The notes: generated from the sequence alone by a model not told the origin. Shown: positions 9,201-18,564, numbered from the stretch's first letter. The stretch: DNA of 64,000 nucleotides from Deinococcales bacterium (GCA_013298595.1 JAAFIG010000020.1:16926-80925), one strand, 5' to 3'. Numbers and translations are program-made.

Positions 9201-9623
9201 GCGTTGCAATGTTAACCATTCGTCAAAATCAGGGCAATCCTCGAAATCGTAACCCTCGAGTAAACGCAAATTATTTTTTGCTGCACTGGCATACTGACGA
9301 TTAAACACTTGCGTCTCGAGCAAAACCACATCCACTTCGATATCCTCTAAACGCAAAGCGGAATCACCAAGAATCAGACTGTCTTGGGTGTAATCCTTAA
9401 TTCGTTTCAAGGCTTGTCGTAAATTATTGCGAGCTGTGGCTTCGGTACTATCCGCCCAGAGTAAACCCGCCAATCTCGAGCGAGTCTGAGCACCCTCGAG
9501 TGCTAAAAAAGCCAGTAAGCCAGCTTGTTTACGCTCGAGCCGATCTTTACGAAATTGGTCGCGCTGCAAGGTTGCCCCACCAAGCAATTGCAATTGCCAG
9601 CGACTATCTACTTCACGTAACAT
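6216..9623 (-). CDS. SARP/BTAD transcriptional regulator with AAA ATPase and TPR repeats
   Basis: The protein has about 1135 residues. Residues about 10-75 form the winged-helix DNA-binding part (LERKQAGLLAFLALEG, LAGLLWADSTEATARNNLRQ). Residues about 90-235 form the bacterial transcriptional activation domain (YDFEDCPDFDEWL). An AAA-type ATPase follows with Walker A GEAGIGKS near 282-289 and Walker B-like IALDDLQFMD. The rest is TPR repeats. Start ATG 9623 is chosen over TTG 9668 because TAGAAT (9631-9636) lies 7 nt upstream, a leaderless arrangement. It is a close paralogue of the next gene and probably an ATP-dependent activator whose signal enters through the TPR part. The convergent fic frame overlaps its 3' end by 17 bp. 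CTCGAG is dense. Confidence 0.88.
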   Translation of the reverse strand: MLREVDSRWQLQLLGGATLQRDQFRKDRLERKQAGLLAFLALEGAQTRSRLAGLLWADSTEATARNNLRQALKRIKDYTQDSLILGDSALRLEDIEVDVVLLETQVFNRQYASAAKNNLRLLEGYDFEDCPDFDEWLTLQRERLWQVSLQACVLEAARLEQNQQFSEALFWALESIKRDKVAESSYRTVMRLQYLLGDRGAAIQTFGTLEQTLQNELGVRPSATTLALLEEIRSSQALVPVQQTRVELPLSVLRPQKLVGREAAWQQMENAWAAGQAILLAGEAGIGKSRLLEDFLASKASSSIFSGRPGDATVSYATSARTYQQMLEKYTVILPDWVRLELSRILPSLRADQDVLAPLSNDSDVLRFYQAKSEVCQLALAAGMKHIALDDLQFMDTASFAAFQHVFQNHWGNPTGIRTILAYRPNELGVEANEILEQTITAGLAIKIELQLLSTSETTELLSSLALAKDFSSTDLQTYTNGNPLYLLEALRHTLETGADIKDAPRIKQLIAGRLGSLSPEATRLTQIAAVMNQDFTLDRAAMILEKNPFDLSNAMQQLEQAQVMQQERFVHDLIFETVKTSIGAGLQRYLHRQIAQILEAANLGDVSAIRVAEHYLQGQEDSKAIPFLWKAAIYFTSLLKFIEAGQTYETIAAAQFRLGDAREGCTALMWAAKHYLPLQRTDSMKKLVDTFFLYANTEDMRARAFGLQAHLFAAQGDLPAAEKSAFRGLEHAIVAQDLDVQQDIETSLGSFLYYQNKIKEAAIHFEASLALGKQAYEKNQHLQPIEVRLSKEQLAVSMGNTAAINDQLGMHQKAEQFHRESLLMVQQLELREHVFSALSNLGINLYNQGKLLESQQYFLQAKDILEEFSNKLLGGTGTLATLSSVEVVLGQYQSALGHARQGLKIAEESVPQRIALLQSRVAAVLRRLGQPEQALLILEDFLPKAQEIPIFYNMYLCELAITKKSLNQPTDVIEAELMQLRQKTTSIKDISTIDLVLCSLQAPTDAKETAKNLLKTVKPFNMNSIILTANIKLAQALLSLGQAQKALKLTTATLNSPDEIRSSIPIAEILWTHYQAQTATKDTTALTTLKTVLELIQSQQKTLDLEYQTTFLSKNLTNVAILEEARNQGLTVLP

Positions 9624-9630
9624 GCTTTGA

Positions 9631-9653
9631 ATTCTATATGAAGTAATATGAAG
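9631..9653 (-). promoter_or_regulatory. leaderless promoter with CTTCATA direct repeat
   Basis: On the minus strand CTTCATA occurs at 9647-9653 and 9637-9643 (10-bp pitch) and abuts the -10 box TAGAAT (9631-9636), 7 nt before the ATG. The pitch and distance differ from the other repeats in the window, so a regulator-site reading is tentative. Confidence 0.45.
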
Positions 9654-9691
9654 AGTTTTGCAGAACAACTAATCAACTCGTTACAGACAAG

Positions 9692-12600
9692 CTAAGTAAG
9701 ATTCTTTAAATCGAGATTATTGGCTTTAGCCGCCTCGAGAATCGCTTTGTTGATTGGATTATTGGTTAAAAAACTTTCTTGATACTCGAGTGGCAATGCT
9801 TTGTGTTGGGATTTTATTAGCGTTAGTGCTTGATGCAGAGGCTTGAGAGCATTTGCAGTTTGGTTGGCACTTAACACTTGATAATGAATCAAAAGTATTT
9901 CTGCAAATGGAGTCTCTGAACTCATGCCATCTGGGATTTGTGTTGCTAAACGGCTGTACTCGAGGGCTTTGGAGTTGCGTCCTAGTGCTAATAGCGCAGC
10001 GGCAGCTTGGGCATGAGCCGCAAAATTAAAAGATTGTAATTGCTTTTCTTTTGCTTCGGTTATTGTTTTGAGTGCTTGCTCGAGAGCTTCGTGTGGTTTA
10101 TAAATTGCACAGAGTAAAAGTTGGCTTTGTAAGCGCTGGTCACGAGGCAATGCTTGGAAGTCTTGTTGCTCAAGTTTTTGCAGTGTTGTTGGTTGTAACA
10201 GCCCTTGCCAAAGCTCTAGATAGCACTGCTCAAGGAGTAAATGATGTCCGAAAGATAGTTGTTTAAGTGTAGCTGCTTGTATTTGGTTTTGTGCTTCTGT
10301 GAATTGCCCAAGGTGACGTAAGCAACCAATGACTCGAGCTAAAGCAATTGGTACGACTTTTAGACTAAACTCTTCTGCTAAGGCAAGTGCTGATTTGGCA
10401 GTGTTTAAGGCAGGTGCATACATGCCAAGAACGGTTTGGACTTTGGCAAAACTAATGCGATGATGGGCTGCCGAGGTATGCAGTTCTTTGTTATTGACAA
10501 CTAAACTATCTGCTTCAAATTGTATGTTATAGGCTTGTTGATAATTTCCTTGATCGCGCAGGTTGGTCGAGTAATTACCCAGTGCTTTGTAAAGAAATAT
10601 TTGGTGATTAATGGTTTTAAAAATGGTAATGCTGTCCAAGTGATATTGAGCAGCGATTTGGTAATTGCCAAGTTGGTCGTGACAAATAGCAATGCTCTGC
10701 ATTGAAACGGCTAAATCTTGTTGAAATGATAGCGCATCTGCCGAAGTTTTTACTTCTGGAATTAAACTTTTATTGAGCGCTAAACTCCGCTCGAGGTAAG
10801 GAACGGCTAAATCGAGTTGATGATGATGCCAGTAAGCTGTACCAACGGTATTTTCGAGTTTTGCTTGTAAACTAACAGAGTTGGTTAAATTTGCTTGGGT
10901 CAGTCCTGCTAAAGCAGCTTTGATGGCTTCTTGGTATGTACCTTGCCACACCAGAACGGTACTTTTAGCAATCAGTGCACTTGCATGTTGGATTGGTGTC
11001 AAAGCACAGTTTACTAATGCTTGCATAACTTCAACAAGTGTGTCACTGAGTCCTAATAGTGTCAGATTATCGTAGGCTTGCTCAAAGGATTGAAAAGCGG
11101 CATTGTTATCGCTGAATTCGACTTCGATTCTGGCTTTTTTGATATATAAATCGGCTGTTTCTTTCAGACGGTATTGACTGCTTGAGAACACGGCAGCTTT
11201 TTCGAGGAAACCTAGAGCTTTGTTATTCTCGCCACCATTGATGTAATGGTCGGCTATTCTCATTGCCCCTGCGTCACCTAAGTTGGCTTGTTCTAAAACA
11301 TGAGCAATTTGCCGATGCAAATGACGTTTAATACTAGGATTGATTGACGAAATGACAGCTTCAAAAATAAGGTCATGAATAAATACCTCACCCTGCATCA
11401 CTTGGGTTTGCTCGAGTTGCTCAAGGATATCTGCTAGTGCGAATGCGTCTTGCTCAAAAATTTTGCCACCACGCTCAATGGTAAAATCTTGGTTCATAAT
11501 GGCAGCAATTTGTGCTAACTGCATGGTTTTTGCGGGCAGATTCTCGAGGCGTTGCGTTATCAGTTGTTTTATTCGAGGGGCGTGTTGTAATTCGTTGCCT
11601 GTCTCGAGGCAGTAGCGAATACTCTCGAGCATATAAAGTGGGTTGCCATTGGTGTAGGTTTGAACTGCACTCGGCTCGAGATCTATATCAAGTTCTAAAC
11701 TTTCTATTAACGCTTGGGTTTGCTTGGTGTTCAGTGGCTCGAGTTCGATGAGTACAGCCAGATTTGCAGCGATGGCTTGCTCGAGTCCTGCTTGGATTTC
11801 GGGTGGTAGTGTGCCTGTGCGGTACGATACGATGTTTTGGACTCCGTTTTGGGTTCCCCAGTGTTGCTGCATGACAAATTGGGATATTTCAAAACTGGCA
11901 TTATCAATATATTGGAGGTCGTCTACGACAATGCAACGCATGCCTTTTTCGTGGGCAAGCCGAGTGTTTTCGGCAGCGGCTTGAAAGAATCGTAATTGAT
12001 CGGCGGCTGATTCGAGGGGTTTTAAGCTGTCAGTTGCTTGGCGTAAATCTGGGATGACGCGGCTTAGCTCGAGTCTGACCCAATCTGGCATTTCGGGTTT
12101 ATATTGACTAAGCAGGTTTTTGCAAGTGCGGGCAAAAAATGCGTATGGCAAGTTAAGATCGCCAGGACGACTACTAAAATCGGTATATTCACCAAATAGA
12201 CTTAAAAAATCTTGAACTAATCTGGTTTTCCCCATGCCTGGTGAGCCTGATATAAAAATGGCTTTGTTTTCTGCCCAGGCTTGGTGCATGGCAGCCCAAG
12301 CGGTTTCGCGTCCAATCAGATGCTTGGGACGCAGTACTGATAAGGGTAATTCGGGTTTTTGTGGTGCAATCTGGGGTAATTCATGACTTTCAATCTGGGA
12401 TTTTAAGTGTAGTGTTTCTTTGGATGGTGCAACCCCGAGTTCTCGAGCTAAGATTTCGCTACATAGTGTAAAAGTTTTTAGGGCGGCACTGCGTTGACCA
12501 AGTAAGTACTGTAATTTCATGATACGCCGATATGAATTTTCGGCGACATTATCGCGTTTTAAAGCATTCTCTGCCCATTCTAGCGCTTGATTTAATTCAC

Positions 12601-13090
12601 CTGCTTGCTCGAGTCGAGCCGATTCTAAGGTGGCGGCTTTGATGCCTTCTTGCCAGAAGTACTCGCGTTTTAAGGCTAACCAATCGGCAAAATCTGGACA
12701 ATCCGAGAAATCGTACCCCTCGAGTAATAAGCCTTGTGATGAAGCGGCTTGGCTGTACTCGCCCATGAAGATGTTGGTTTCGAGCAGCAGCGCATCTACG
12801 GTGGTGTTAATTAATTGCAAATTGTTTTCACCAACAATAATGGTTTTTTCGGTGAAGTTACGAATGCGTTTGAGGGTTTGTGAGAGGTTATTGCGGGCTG
12901 TGGCTTCGCTACTATCTGCCCAGAGCCAACCTGCTATTTTACTACGGGTTTGTTCGCCTTCGAGAGCAAGTAATGCCAGTAAACCAGCCTGTTTGCGCTC
13001 CAAGCCAGATCGCATTTGTTGCTGCCGACGCAGCACAGTAGTCCCTAGAATAGATAACTGCCATAAGGTTGCTTCGGCTTCTGATTGCAT
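9692..13090 (-). CDS. SARP/BTAD transcriptional regulator with AAA ATPase and TPR repeats
   Basis: A 1132-residue paralogue of the 6216-9623 product. It has the same order: winged helix (LERKQAGLLALLALEGEQ), BTAD (YDFSDCPDFADWL), AAA ATPase with Walker A GSPGMGKT and Walker B-like IVVDDLQYID, then TPR repeats. ATG at 13090 is supported by GGGGAG just upstream, so unlike its neighbour this gene has a ribosome site. It lies 68 bp upstream of the next regulator on the same strand and diverges from the citrate synthase gene. Its promoter region has CACTCA direct repeats at 11-bp pitch (13107-13140), compatible with autoregulation or control by a sister SARP. Confidence 0.88.
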   Translation of the reverse strand: MQSEAEATLWQLSILGTTVLRRQQQMRSGLERKQAGLLALLALEGEQTRSKIAGWLWADSSEATARNNLSQTLKRIRNFTEKTIIVGENNLQLINTTVDALLLETNIFMGEYSQAASSQGLLLEGYDFSDCPDFADWLALKREYFWQEGIKAATLESARLEQAGELNQALEWAENALKRDNVAENSYRRIMKLQYLLGQRSAALKTFTLCSEILARELGVAPSKETLHLKSQIESHELPQIAPQKPELPLSVLRPKHLIGRETAWAAMHQAWAENKAIFISGSPGMGKTRLVQDFLSLFGEYTDFSSRPGDLNLPYAFFARTCKNLLSQYKPEMPDWVRLELSRVIPDLRQATDSLKPLESAADQLRFFQAAAENTRLAHEKGMRCIVVDDLQYIDNASFEISQFVMQQHWGTQNGVQNIVSYRTGTLPPEIQAGLEQAIAANLAVLIELEPLNTKQTQALIESLELDIDLEPSAVQTYTNGNPLYMLESIRYCLETGNELQHAPRIKQLITQRLENLPAKTMQLAQIAAIMNQDFTIERGGKIFEQDAFALADILEQLEQTQVMQGEVFIHDLIFEAVISSINPSIKRHLHRQIAHVLEQANLGDAGAMRIADHYINGGENNKALGFLEKAAVFSSSQYRLKETADLYIKKARIEVEFSDNNAAFQSFEQAYDNLTLLGLSDTLVEVMQALVNCALTPIQHASALIAKSTVLVWQGTYQEAIKAALAGLTQANLTNSVSLQAKLENTVGTAYWHHHQLDLAVPYLERSLALNKSLIPEVKTSADALSFQQDLAVSMQSIAICHDQLGNYQIAAQYHLDSITIFKTINHQIFLYKALGNYSTNLRDQGNYQQAYNIQFEADSLVVNNKELHTSAAHHRISFAKVQTVLGMYAPALNTAKSALALAEEFSLKVVPIALARVIGCLRHLGQFTEAQNQIQAATLKQLSFGHHLLLEQCYLELWQGLLQPTTLQKLEQQDFQALPRDQRLQSQLLLCAIYKPHEALEQALKTITEAKEKQLQSFNFAAHAQAAAALLALGRNSKALEYSRLATQIPDGMSSETPFAEILLIHYQVLSANQTANALKPLHQALTLIKSQHKALPLEYQESFLTNNPINKAILEAAKANNLDLKNLT

Positions 13091-13106
13091 TTTCTCCCCT
13101 CGAGAT

Positions 13107-13140
13107 AGATTATTCTATACGATGAGTGCTATTTGAGTGT
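13107..13140 (-). promoter_or_regulatory. SARP-type promoter of the 9692-13090 regulator
   Basis: On the minus strand CACTCA occurs at 13134-13139 and 13123-13128 (11-bp pitch). A TAnnnT box (TAATCT, 13107-13112) follows 10 nt after the second repeat. An alternative -10, TAGAAT, lies closer to it. The divergent citrate synthase gene starts 217 bp away. Confidence 0.55.
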
Positions 13141-13307
13141 GAATCTGGTTGTAAGAACAAACGTTTGCATCTTGTCAGTCTCGAGTATCTGGGGTTCAAT
13201 CAATCAAGAATTCACCTCGAGCCTTGCCACTGAGTAAGGAACACCGCAATACAACACCCGCTCGAGGTGTAAACTAGCTTATTTGTTCCACCCCCGAAGG
13301 AGTTGTT

Positions 13308-14474
13308 GTGACACAAACCATGCAAGATGTGCAAATTAGTACTAAACCCGCTGTGATGGAAGGCTTAAAAGGCGTGGTTTTCACCGAATCGAAACTATCT
13401 TTTATTGATGGCGAAAAAGGCATCCTTAAATATGTTGGTATTCCGATTCAAGAACTCGCCGAGAACAGCACTTACGAAGAAACCGCTTTTTTACTGTTCA
13501 ATGCACGTTTACCCAGCAAATCTGAACTCGAGGCTTTTGATGCCGAGTTGCGCTCAAGACGGGTTATTCCCGCTGGTTTAATCGAACAAATGCGTTTATA
13601 CCCAAAGGATTTGCATCCAATGCACGCTTTACGAACAGCCATCTCGAGTCTGGCGATGTTTGATCAGACAGCTGATGACACCTCAGAAGCGGGTAAACTC
13701 GAGAAAGCTCTGAATTTAACAGCCCAAACAGCTACTATTATTGCGGCTTTGTTTCGTTTACAACAAGGTCTCGAGCCTGTGGCAGCTAAAACCACCTTGA
13801 ATCATGCGGCTAATTTCTTGTATATGTTGCATGATGCCGAACCCAGTGCCGAACAAGCCCGTTTATTCGATATTGCTTTAATTTTACATGCCGACCATGG
13901 CATGAATGCCAGTACTTTCACGGGTATTGCCACTGCCAGCACTTTATCGGACATGTACTCGAGTATCACCAGTGCGATTGGAAGCCTTAAAGGTCCTTTG
14001 CATGGTGGTGCCAACGAAGCTGTGATGGATATGTTAGCGCAAATTGGTTCACCCGAAAATGCTGAAAGCTTTATCAATGCTAAACTCGAGAAAAAAGAGA
14101 AAATCATGGGCGTAGGACATGCGGTTTATAAATTCTTTGATCCTCGCTCTCGGGTTTTAAAAGAATATGCCGAAGTTGTTGCCAATAAACATGGTAAAAG
14201 CCTAGCTTACAGCACCCTCGAGAAAGTTGAAGAAATTGTGGTAGCACGCCTTGGTAGTCGAGGTATTTATCCTAATGTGGATTTTTATAGTGGTGTGGTT
14301 TACTCCGATCTTGGTTTACCAAAATCGTATTTCACACCGATTTTTGCCCTTTCAAGAATCGCAGGTTGGACTGCCAGCATTATCGAATACACCAAGAAAA
14401 ACAGTATTTTGCGTCCAACTGCTAATTACACTGGACCTTCAGATGCACACTGGATTCCGCTCGAGCAACGATAA
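13308..14474 (+). CDS. gltA: citrate synthase
   Basis: A 388-residue member of the citrate synthase family, which condenses acetyl-CoA and oxaloacetate to enter the TCA cycle in the cytoplasm. Signature regions are present: HADHGMNASTFT, GPLHGGANEAV, and MGVGHAVYKFFDPRS carrying the catalytic His and a substrate-binding Arg. The length is that of the short Gram-positive/archaeal type, and 2-methylcitrate synthase activity cannot be excluded. GTG at 13308 is preferred, with GAAGGAG at 13296-13302 five bases upstream; ATG at 13320 is an alternative. A GC-rich hairpin terminator follows. Confidence 0.93.
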   Translation: MTQTMQDVQISTKPAVMEGLKGVVFTESKLSFIDGEKGILKYVGIPIQELAENSTYEETAFLLFNARLPSKSELEAFDAELRSRRVIPAGLIEQMRLYPKDLHPMHALRTAISSLAMFDQTADDTSEAGKLEKALNLTAQTATIIAALFRLQQGLEPVAAKTTLNHAANFLYMLHDAEPSAEQARLFDIALILHADHGMNASTFTGIATASTLSDMYSSITSAIGSLKGPLHGGANEAVMDMLAQIGSPENAESFINAKLEKKEKIMGVGHAVYKFFDPRSRVLKEYAEVVANKHGKSLAYSTLEKVEEIVVARLGSRGIYPNVDFYSGVVYSDLGLPKSYFTPIFALSRIAGWTASIIEYTKKNSILRPTANYTGPSDAHWIPLEQR

Positions 14475-14494
14475 CCTAATCAGAGAACTATATG

Positions 14495-14519
14495 GGCGAG
14501 GCTTGCCTCGCCTGTTTTT
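14495..14519 (+). terminator. intrinsic terminator after citrate synthase (GGCGAGGC palindrome)
   Basis: GGCGAGGC pairs with GCCTCGCC (14495-14512) and is followed by TGTTTTT. The same palindrome recurs at 41344 and 63147, so this is a dispersed repeat serving as a terminator here. Confidence 0.7.
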
Positions 14520-14530
14520 GAGAGGACACC

Positions 14531-16153
14531 ATGTCTACATTGACCACTTCCCCCGCTTGGCAAGCTCTCGAGCAGCACTACACAGAAATTCAAGAAACGC
14601 ATTTGCGTCAGTTATTTGCTTCCGATCCGACTCGAGGCACACGTTTTTCACTCGAAGCAGCCGAGCTATACTTGGATTACTCAAAAAATCGTGTCACCGA
14701 TACAACCATAGCTTTGTTACTCGAGTTAGCCAAGGCAGCTGGATTAGAAAATAAAATCAAAGCGATGTTTAATGGTGAGAAAATCAATACCACCGAGCAG
14801 CGAGCTGTTTTACACACGGCTTTACGTGCCGCTCGAGATGCTGATGTGCGGGTGGATGGCGTTAATGTTATCCCAGAAGTCTATGCCGTACTGGACAAAA
14901 TGGCAGAATTTGCCGAGAAAATCCGTACTGGGCAATGGCTGGGGCATACAGGTAAACGCATTAAAAACATTGTGAATATCGGTATTGGTGGCTCGGATTT
15001 AGGTCCAGTCATGGCATATAAAGCCCTTGGGTTTTACTCGCAACGCAATTTGGTCTTTCGCTTTGTTTCTAATGTAGACAGCACTGATTTTATCGAAGCT
15101 ACAAAGGATCTGCACCCCGAAGAAACCTTATTTATTATTTGTTCTAAAACCTTTACCACCCAAGAAACCATGCAAAATGCAGTTTCTGCCAGAGCATGGA
15201 GTTTAGCGGTCTTGCGCGACGAAACAGCGGTTTCAAAACATTTTGTGGCAGTCAGTACCAATGCAACCGAAGTCGCAAAATTTGGTATTGATACCAGCAG
15301 TATGTTTGGCTTCTGGGACTGGGTTGGTGGGCGTTACTCCATGACATCCGCTGTTGGTTTATCGTTAATGATAGCCATTGGACAAGCCAGCTATCATAAT
15401 TTGCTCGAGGGTTTCCGTGCCATGGATACCCATTTTAGAACTGCGCCTTTTGAACAAAATATGCCAGTCATTCTTGGTTTACTGGGTATTTGGTATAACA
15501 ATTTTTTTGGCGCTGCCAGCCATGCTGTGTTGCCTTACGATCATTATTTAACGTATTTTAGTGCGTATTTACAACAACTCGATATGGAAAGTAATGGCAA
15601 AACCACAACACTTGTTGGCTCGAGGACAGATTATGAAACTGGGCAGATTATTTGGGGGCAGCCTGGTACTAATGGGCAACACGCTTTTTACCAACTCATT
15701 CACCAAGGTTCTAAATTGATTCCTTGCGATTTTATTGCCTTTAGTAAAAGCCTTAATCCACTGGGGCAGCACCACGATCTACTGTTAGCAAATGTTTTTG
15801 CCCAAAGCCAAGCTTTGGCATTTGGTAAAACCCCCGAAGAAGTGATTCGAGATGGTGTTAAACCCGAACTTGTCGCCCATAAAGTCTTTGCTGGTAACAA
15901 ACCAAGTAATACGATTATGGCAGCCGAATTAACGCCCTTTACCCTAGGTGCTTTGGTGGCATTATATGAACACAAAGTTTTTGTTCAAGGTGTTATCTGG
16001 GATGTCAATAGTTTTGACCAATGGGGTGTAGAACTTGGTAAGGTATTAGCACAAAATATTGCACAGCAATTAATCAATCATCAAACACCGCCACTCGAGC
16101 AAGATAGCAGCACCAACGCGTTGCTCGCACGGCACTGGCAACGTCAGAAATAA
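14531..16153 (+). CDS. pgi: glucose-6-phosphate isomerase
   Basis: A 540-residue phosphoglucose isomerase that interconverts glucose 6-phosphate and fructose 6-phosphate in glycolysis and gluconeogenesis. Clear family landmarks include [12 protein letters not shown] (phosphate binding), [13 protein letters not shown], and NGKTTT further on, with the C-terminal helix region intact; length equals that of the usual bacterial enzyme. GAGAGG at 14520-14525 serves as ribosome site. It sits 56 bp after citrate synthase but behind a terminator, so it probably has separate transcription or partial read-through. The next gene is convergent, 29 bp away. Confidence 0.95.
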   Translation: MSTLTTSPAWQALEQHYTEIQETHLRQLFASDPTRGTRFSLEAAELYLDYSKNRVTDTTIALLLELAKAAGLENKIKAMFNGEKINTTEQRAVLHTALRAARDADVRVDGVNVIPEVYAVLDKMAEFAEKIRTGQWLGHTGKRIKNIVNIGIGGSDLGPVMAYKALGFYSQRNLVFRFVSNVDSTDFIEATKDLHPEETLFIICSKTFTTQETMQNAVSARAWSLAVLRDETAVSKHFVAVSTNATEVAKFGIDTSSMFGFWDWVGGRYSMTSAVGLSLMIAIGQASYHNLLEGFRAMDTHFRTAPFEQNMPVILGLLGIWYNNFFGAASHAVLPYDHYLTYFSAYLQQLDMESNGKTTTLVGSRTDYETGQIIWGQPGTNGQHAFYQLIHQGSKLIPCDFIAFSKSLNPLGQHHDLLLANVFAQSQALAFGKTPEEVIRDGVKPELVAHKVFAGNKPSNTIMAAELTPFTLGALVALYEHKVFVQGVIWDVNSFDQWGVELGKVLAQNIAQQLINHQTPPLEQDSSTNALLARHWQRQK

Positions 16154-16182
16154 ACAGCATAAACTGCGCGAAGCCGTTTAAC

Positions 16183-18375
16183 TCAAGCTCGAGTTATTGA
16201 ATATTGTTGTTTTAGGCGGCTTTGAAACCCCTGTTGCAATTCTGGGTATGTTTCAAGACTTTGGGTTAAATGCTCGAGCACTTGGTTGTACGGTTCTGCT
16301 AAGGCAATTCGTAGGGCAAGTTCTTCGAGACCTGTGACAGTAGGAAGCACTTTTTGCCCAGCAGCAAGATTTTCTTGAGTTGGCTCGAGCCGAATTTTTA
16401 AGGCTAAAATTCTTGTTGCAAATTGCTGATTGCCAGATAATTCCTCGAGAATTTCGCTTGGAATAGGTTGTTGCAATTGCTCAAGAGCGATGGCTTTGGA
16501 GTACAAACTGGCTAAGCGAATTTCTTGGTTTGTATGATCTACAAGTAATTCCAAAATGTCTAATGATTGTTTGTAGTTGCCTTCGGCAAGCAGTAAATCT
16601 GCTTTTTGTAAATTATAATGACTTTGTAATTCTTGTAAACCTGTTGATTCCATGAGTTGTTTAGCTTCTGCTAAATGATTCCAAGCTGCCACAAAATCAC
16701 CAACCTGAGCCACATATTCAACTTGGGCTAGTAAACGTGCAACAAGCCCTCGAGTATCTTTGATTTTGCGGGCACATTCAATACCAGCTAAACCTGTTTC
16801 AATAGCAACCCCTAAGTTGCCACGTTGATAATGGGATATCGCCAGATTATTCAAAATTGAACCCTCAAGCACTGGGTTTCCAGTCACTCGAGCCACTTCG
16901 ATGGCTTCCTCGAGGGTTGCAGTCAAAGCTGTGTTATCACCAAGATTGGCATAGACTTTAGAAATATTGACCAACACCATCGCCAGATTAATAGCGTTGT
17001 TGCTCGATTCGCATTCGCGTTTTGCCATCTCAAGCCACTCGAGTGCTTTCAGGTTCTCGCCGTCCATCATGGCAAAAATTCCTGCCATACTGAGGATTCC
17101 TGGGCGGTAAAATCGCTCGTCGGTATCTTGCAGCAGTGTTAAAGCAGTTTGATGTAAGGCTCGAGCTTCGCTGATATTGCCACGCTGCATTTCGAGTTGA
17201 GCTAAACCATAATGAGCATGGACACGTTCATTAATTTTTTGGATGGGTAGCAAATCCACGGCTTGACGAAAAGCGATGTTCGCTTCGGCTAATTTACCAA
17301 GCCGCATGTTGCAAGCTCCGGAGACATACTGAGCTAAGCTCGAGGCTTCCTTAGACAGCAATGGATTGCGTAAGGCAGCTGTGGCGGTTTCTAAAGCTGC
17401 TGCAAAATTTTGTGTTTGGGTTAACCATTGGGCTTTTGTGACCAATGCTTCGCCCTCGAGTCGGGAGTCTCCTCGACTGCATTGCTCTAATGCCAAAAGT
17501 TCTTTTTCGATTTCATCTACTTTAGACATCCGATATAACAATTCGATACGTTTTTTGTGCAAACCAGCTTTTTCACTCGGAATTTTTTGTAATTGTAATG
17601 CATTACCAAAATGCTCAAAAGACGCTGCGTAATCATGTAATTGCTCGGCTTCGGCAGCCGCTGCTAAGCGAAAAGTAATCGCTTCTTTGCCACGCCCTAA
17701 CCGCTCGAGCAACTTAGCGCTTCCTTCAGCATTGGCACTATCAGAAACCAAAAGTTGGGCAGTCTCGAGTTTAGGGGTTAAACCAATCTCGGCTAAACGC
17801 TGCTTAAACAAATCAAAAACCCGTTCGGCTTCGTCACGTTGTCCTTGGTTTAACAAACAACGCAATAAAGCTTGCGAATCAAAGTCAGATAAAGGCTCGA
17901 GCAACATAATTTCTTGATAAACAACTATCGCAGCGCTGACATCGGTTAACTCGAGTCTTGCTGCATGGTTTCGCATTTGCTCGAGCCGTTTTTTACTCAA
18001 ATCAAGTCGTTGCTGCTCGAGCCACGTTTCAAACTCGGGTGCGTCTGATAATTGCAGACCCTGTAAAAATTCACCAGCTTCGGAGAACACCTCGAGATCG
18101 GTTTGAAAAGCAAGCAATTGCACTGTGGTATTGGTAATCTCGAGAAAGTCTTTGATTTCCGTTTCGCGCAGCCGATGCAATTCGCGGCGCAAATTCCCAC
18201 TGGCATTACTGACACCACCCCAAAGCAATTCTGCTAGTGTTTGGCGTTGCACAACGCCCTCGAGCGCAAGGTACGCCAGTAAAGCTAAACTTTTTTTTGT
18301 CAATTTCACTTCACGTTTTTTTAGTAAAACCTGAGGAGTCCCCAACAGTTTTAACTCGAGTTTTTGCAGCTTCAT
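16183..18375 (-). CDS. SARP/BTAD regulator with TPR repeats, without ATPase
   Basis: A 730-residue regulator. The N-terminal winged helix (LTKKSLALLAYLALEG, LAELLWGGVSNASGNLRREL) and BTAD (LSDAPEFETWLEQQRLDL) are followed directly by TPR repeats; no Walker A is seen, unlike the other three regulators in the window. The start ATG at 18375 has TAAAAT (18381-18386) 5 nt upstream, so it is probably leaderless. Lacking the ATPase, its activation is presumably by ligand or protein binding to the TPR domain; this is inference. It diverges from the Ig-like lipoprotein gene at 18724. Confidence 0.85.
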   Translation of the reverse strand: MKLQKLELKLLGTPQVLLKKREVKLTKKSLALLAYLALEGVVQRQTLAELLWGGVSNASGNLRRELHRLRETEIKDFLEITNTTVQLLAFQTDLEVFSEAGEFLQGLQLSDAPEFETWLEQQRLDLSKKRLEQMRNHAARLELTDVSAAIVVYQEIMLLEPLSDFDSQALLRCLLNQGQRDEAERVFDLFKQRLAEIGLTPKLETAQLLVSDSANAEGSAKLLERLGRGKEAITFRLAAAAEAEQLHDYAASFEHFGNALQLQKIPSEKAGLHKKRIELLYRMSKVDEIEKELLALEQCSRGDSRLEGEALVTKAQWLTQTQNFAAALETATAALRNPLLSKEASSLAQYVSGACNMRLGKLAEANIAFRQAVDLLPIQKINERVHAHYGLAQLEMQRGNISEARALHQTALTLLQDTDERFYRPGILSMAGIFAMMDGENLKALEWLEMAKRECESSNNAINLAMVLVNISKVYANLGDNTALTATLEEAIEVARVTGNPVLEGSILNNLAISHYQRGNLGVAIETGLAGIECARKIKDTRGLVARLLAQVEYVAQVGDFVAAWNHLAEAKQLMESTGLQELQSHYNLQKADLLLAEGNYKQSLDILELLVDHTNQEIRLASLYSKAIALEQLQQPIPSEILEELSGNQQFATRILALKIRLEPTQENLAAGQKVLPTVTGLEELALRIALAEPYNQVLEHLTQSLETYPELQQGFQSRLKQQYSITRA

Positions 18376-18482
18376 GCTGTATTTTACCCATTTGCAATAT
18401 TTGAAATCGAAACGAGCGTTACCAAGTTCAGGAATGGAATACGAAACACTATGTTTTTCCTTTCTAGGAAGCTATTTTTTTG

Positions 18483-18500
18483 GTAACGCAAAAGTAACGC
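18483..18500 (+). promoter_or_regulatory. GTAACGC direct repeat, 11-bp pitch
   Basis: GTAACGC at 18483-18489 and 18494-18500, exactly 11 bp apart, like SARP operators. The only -10-like hexamer at the right distance is weak (ACTAAT, 18513-18518) and falls inside the inverted repeat, so the assignment is tentative. Confidence 0.4.
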
Positions 18501-18510
18501 CCCTACTGTC

Positions 18511-18564
18511 AAACTAATAGCATCAAACAAGCAAAGAGGCTTGCTGGTTTGATGCTATTAGTTT
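18511..18564. repeat. 24-bp inverted repeat, 6-nt loop
   Basis: Arms 18511-18534 and 18541-18564 are complementary at 23 of 24 positions and start with AAACTAATAGCATCAAAC. No T-run follows, so it is not an obvious terminator. It could be an RNA control element, an operator or a mobile-element remnant. Confidence 0.75.

Noticed and set aside
12630..13136. 168-codon plus-strand frame over the regulator 5' end
   Set aside because: Antisense to the winged-helix and BTAD coding region and its promoter; no family features.
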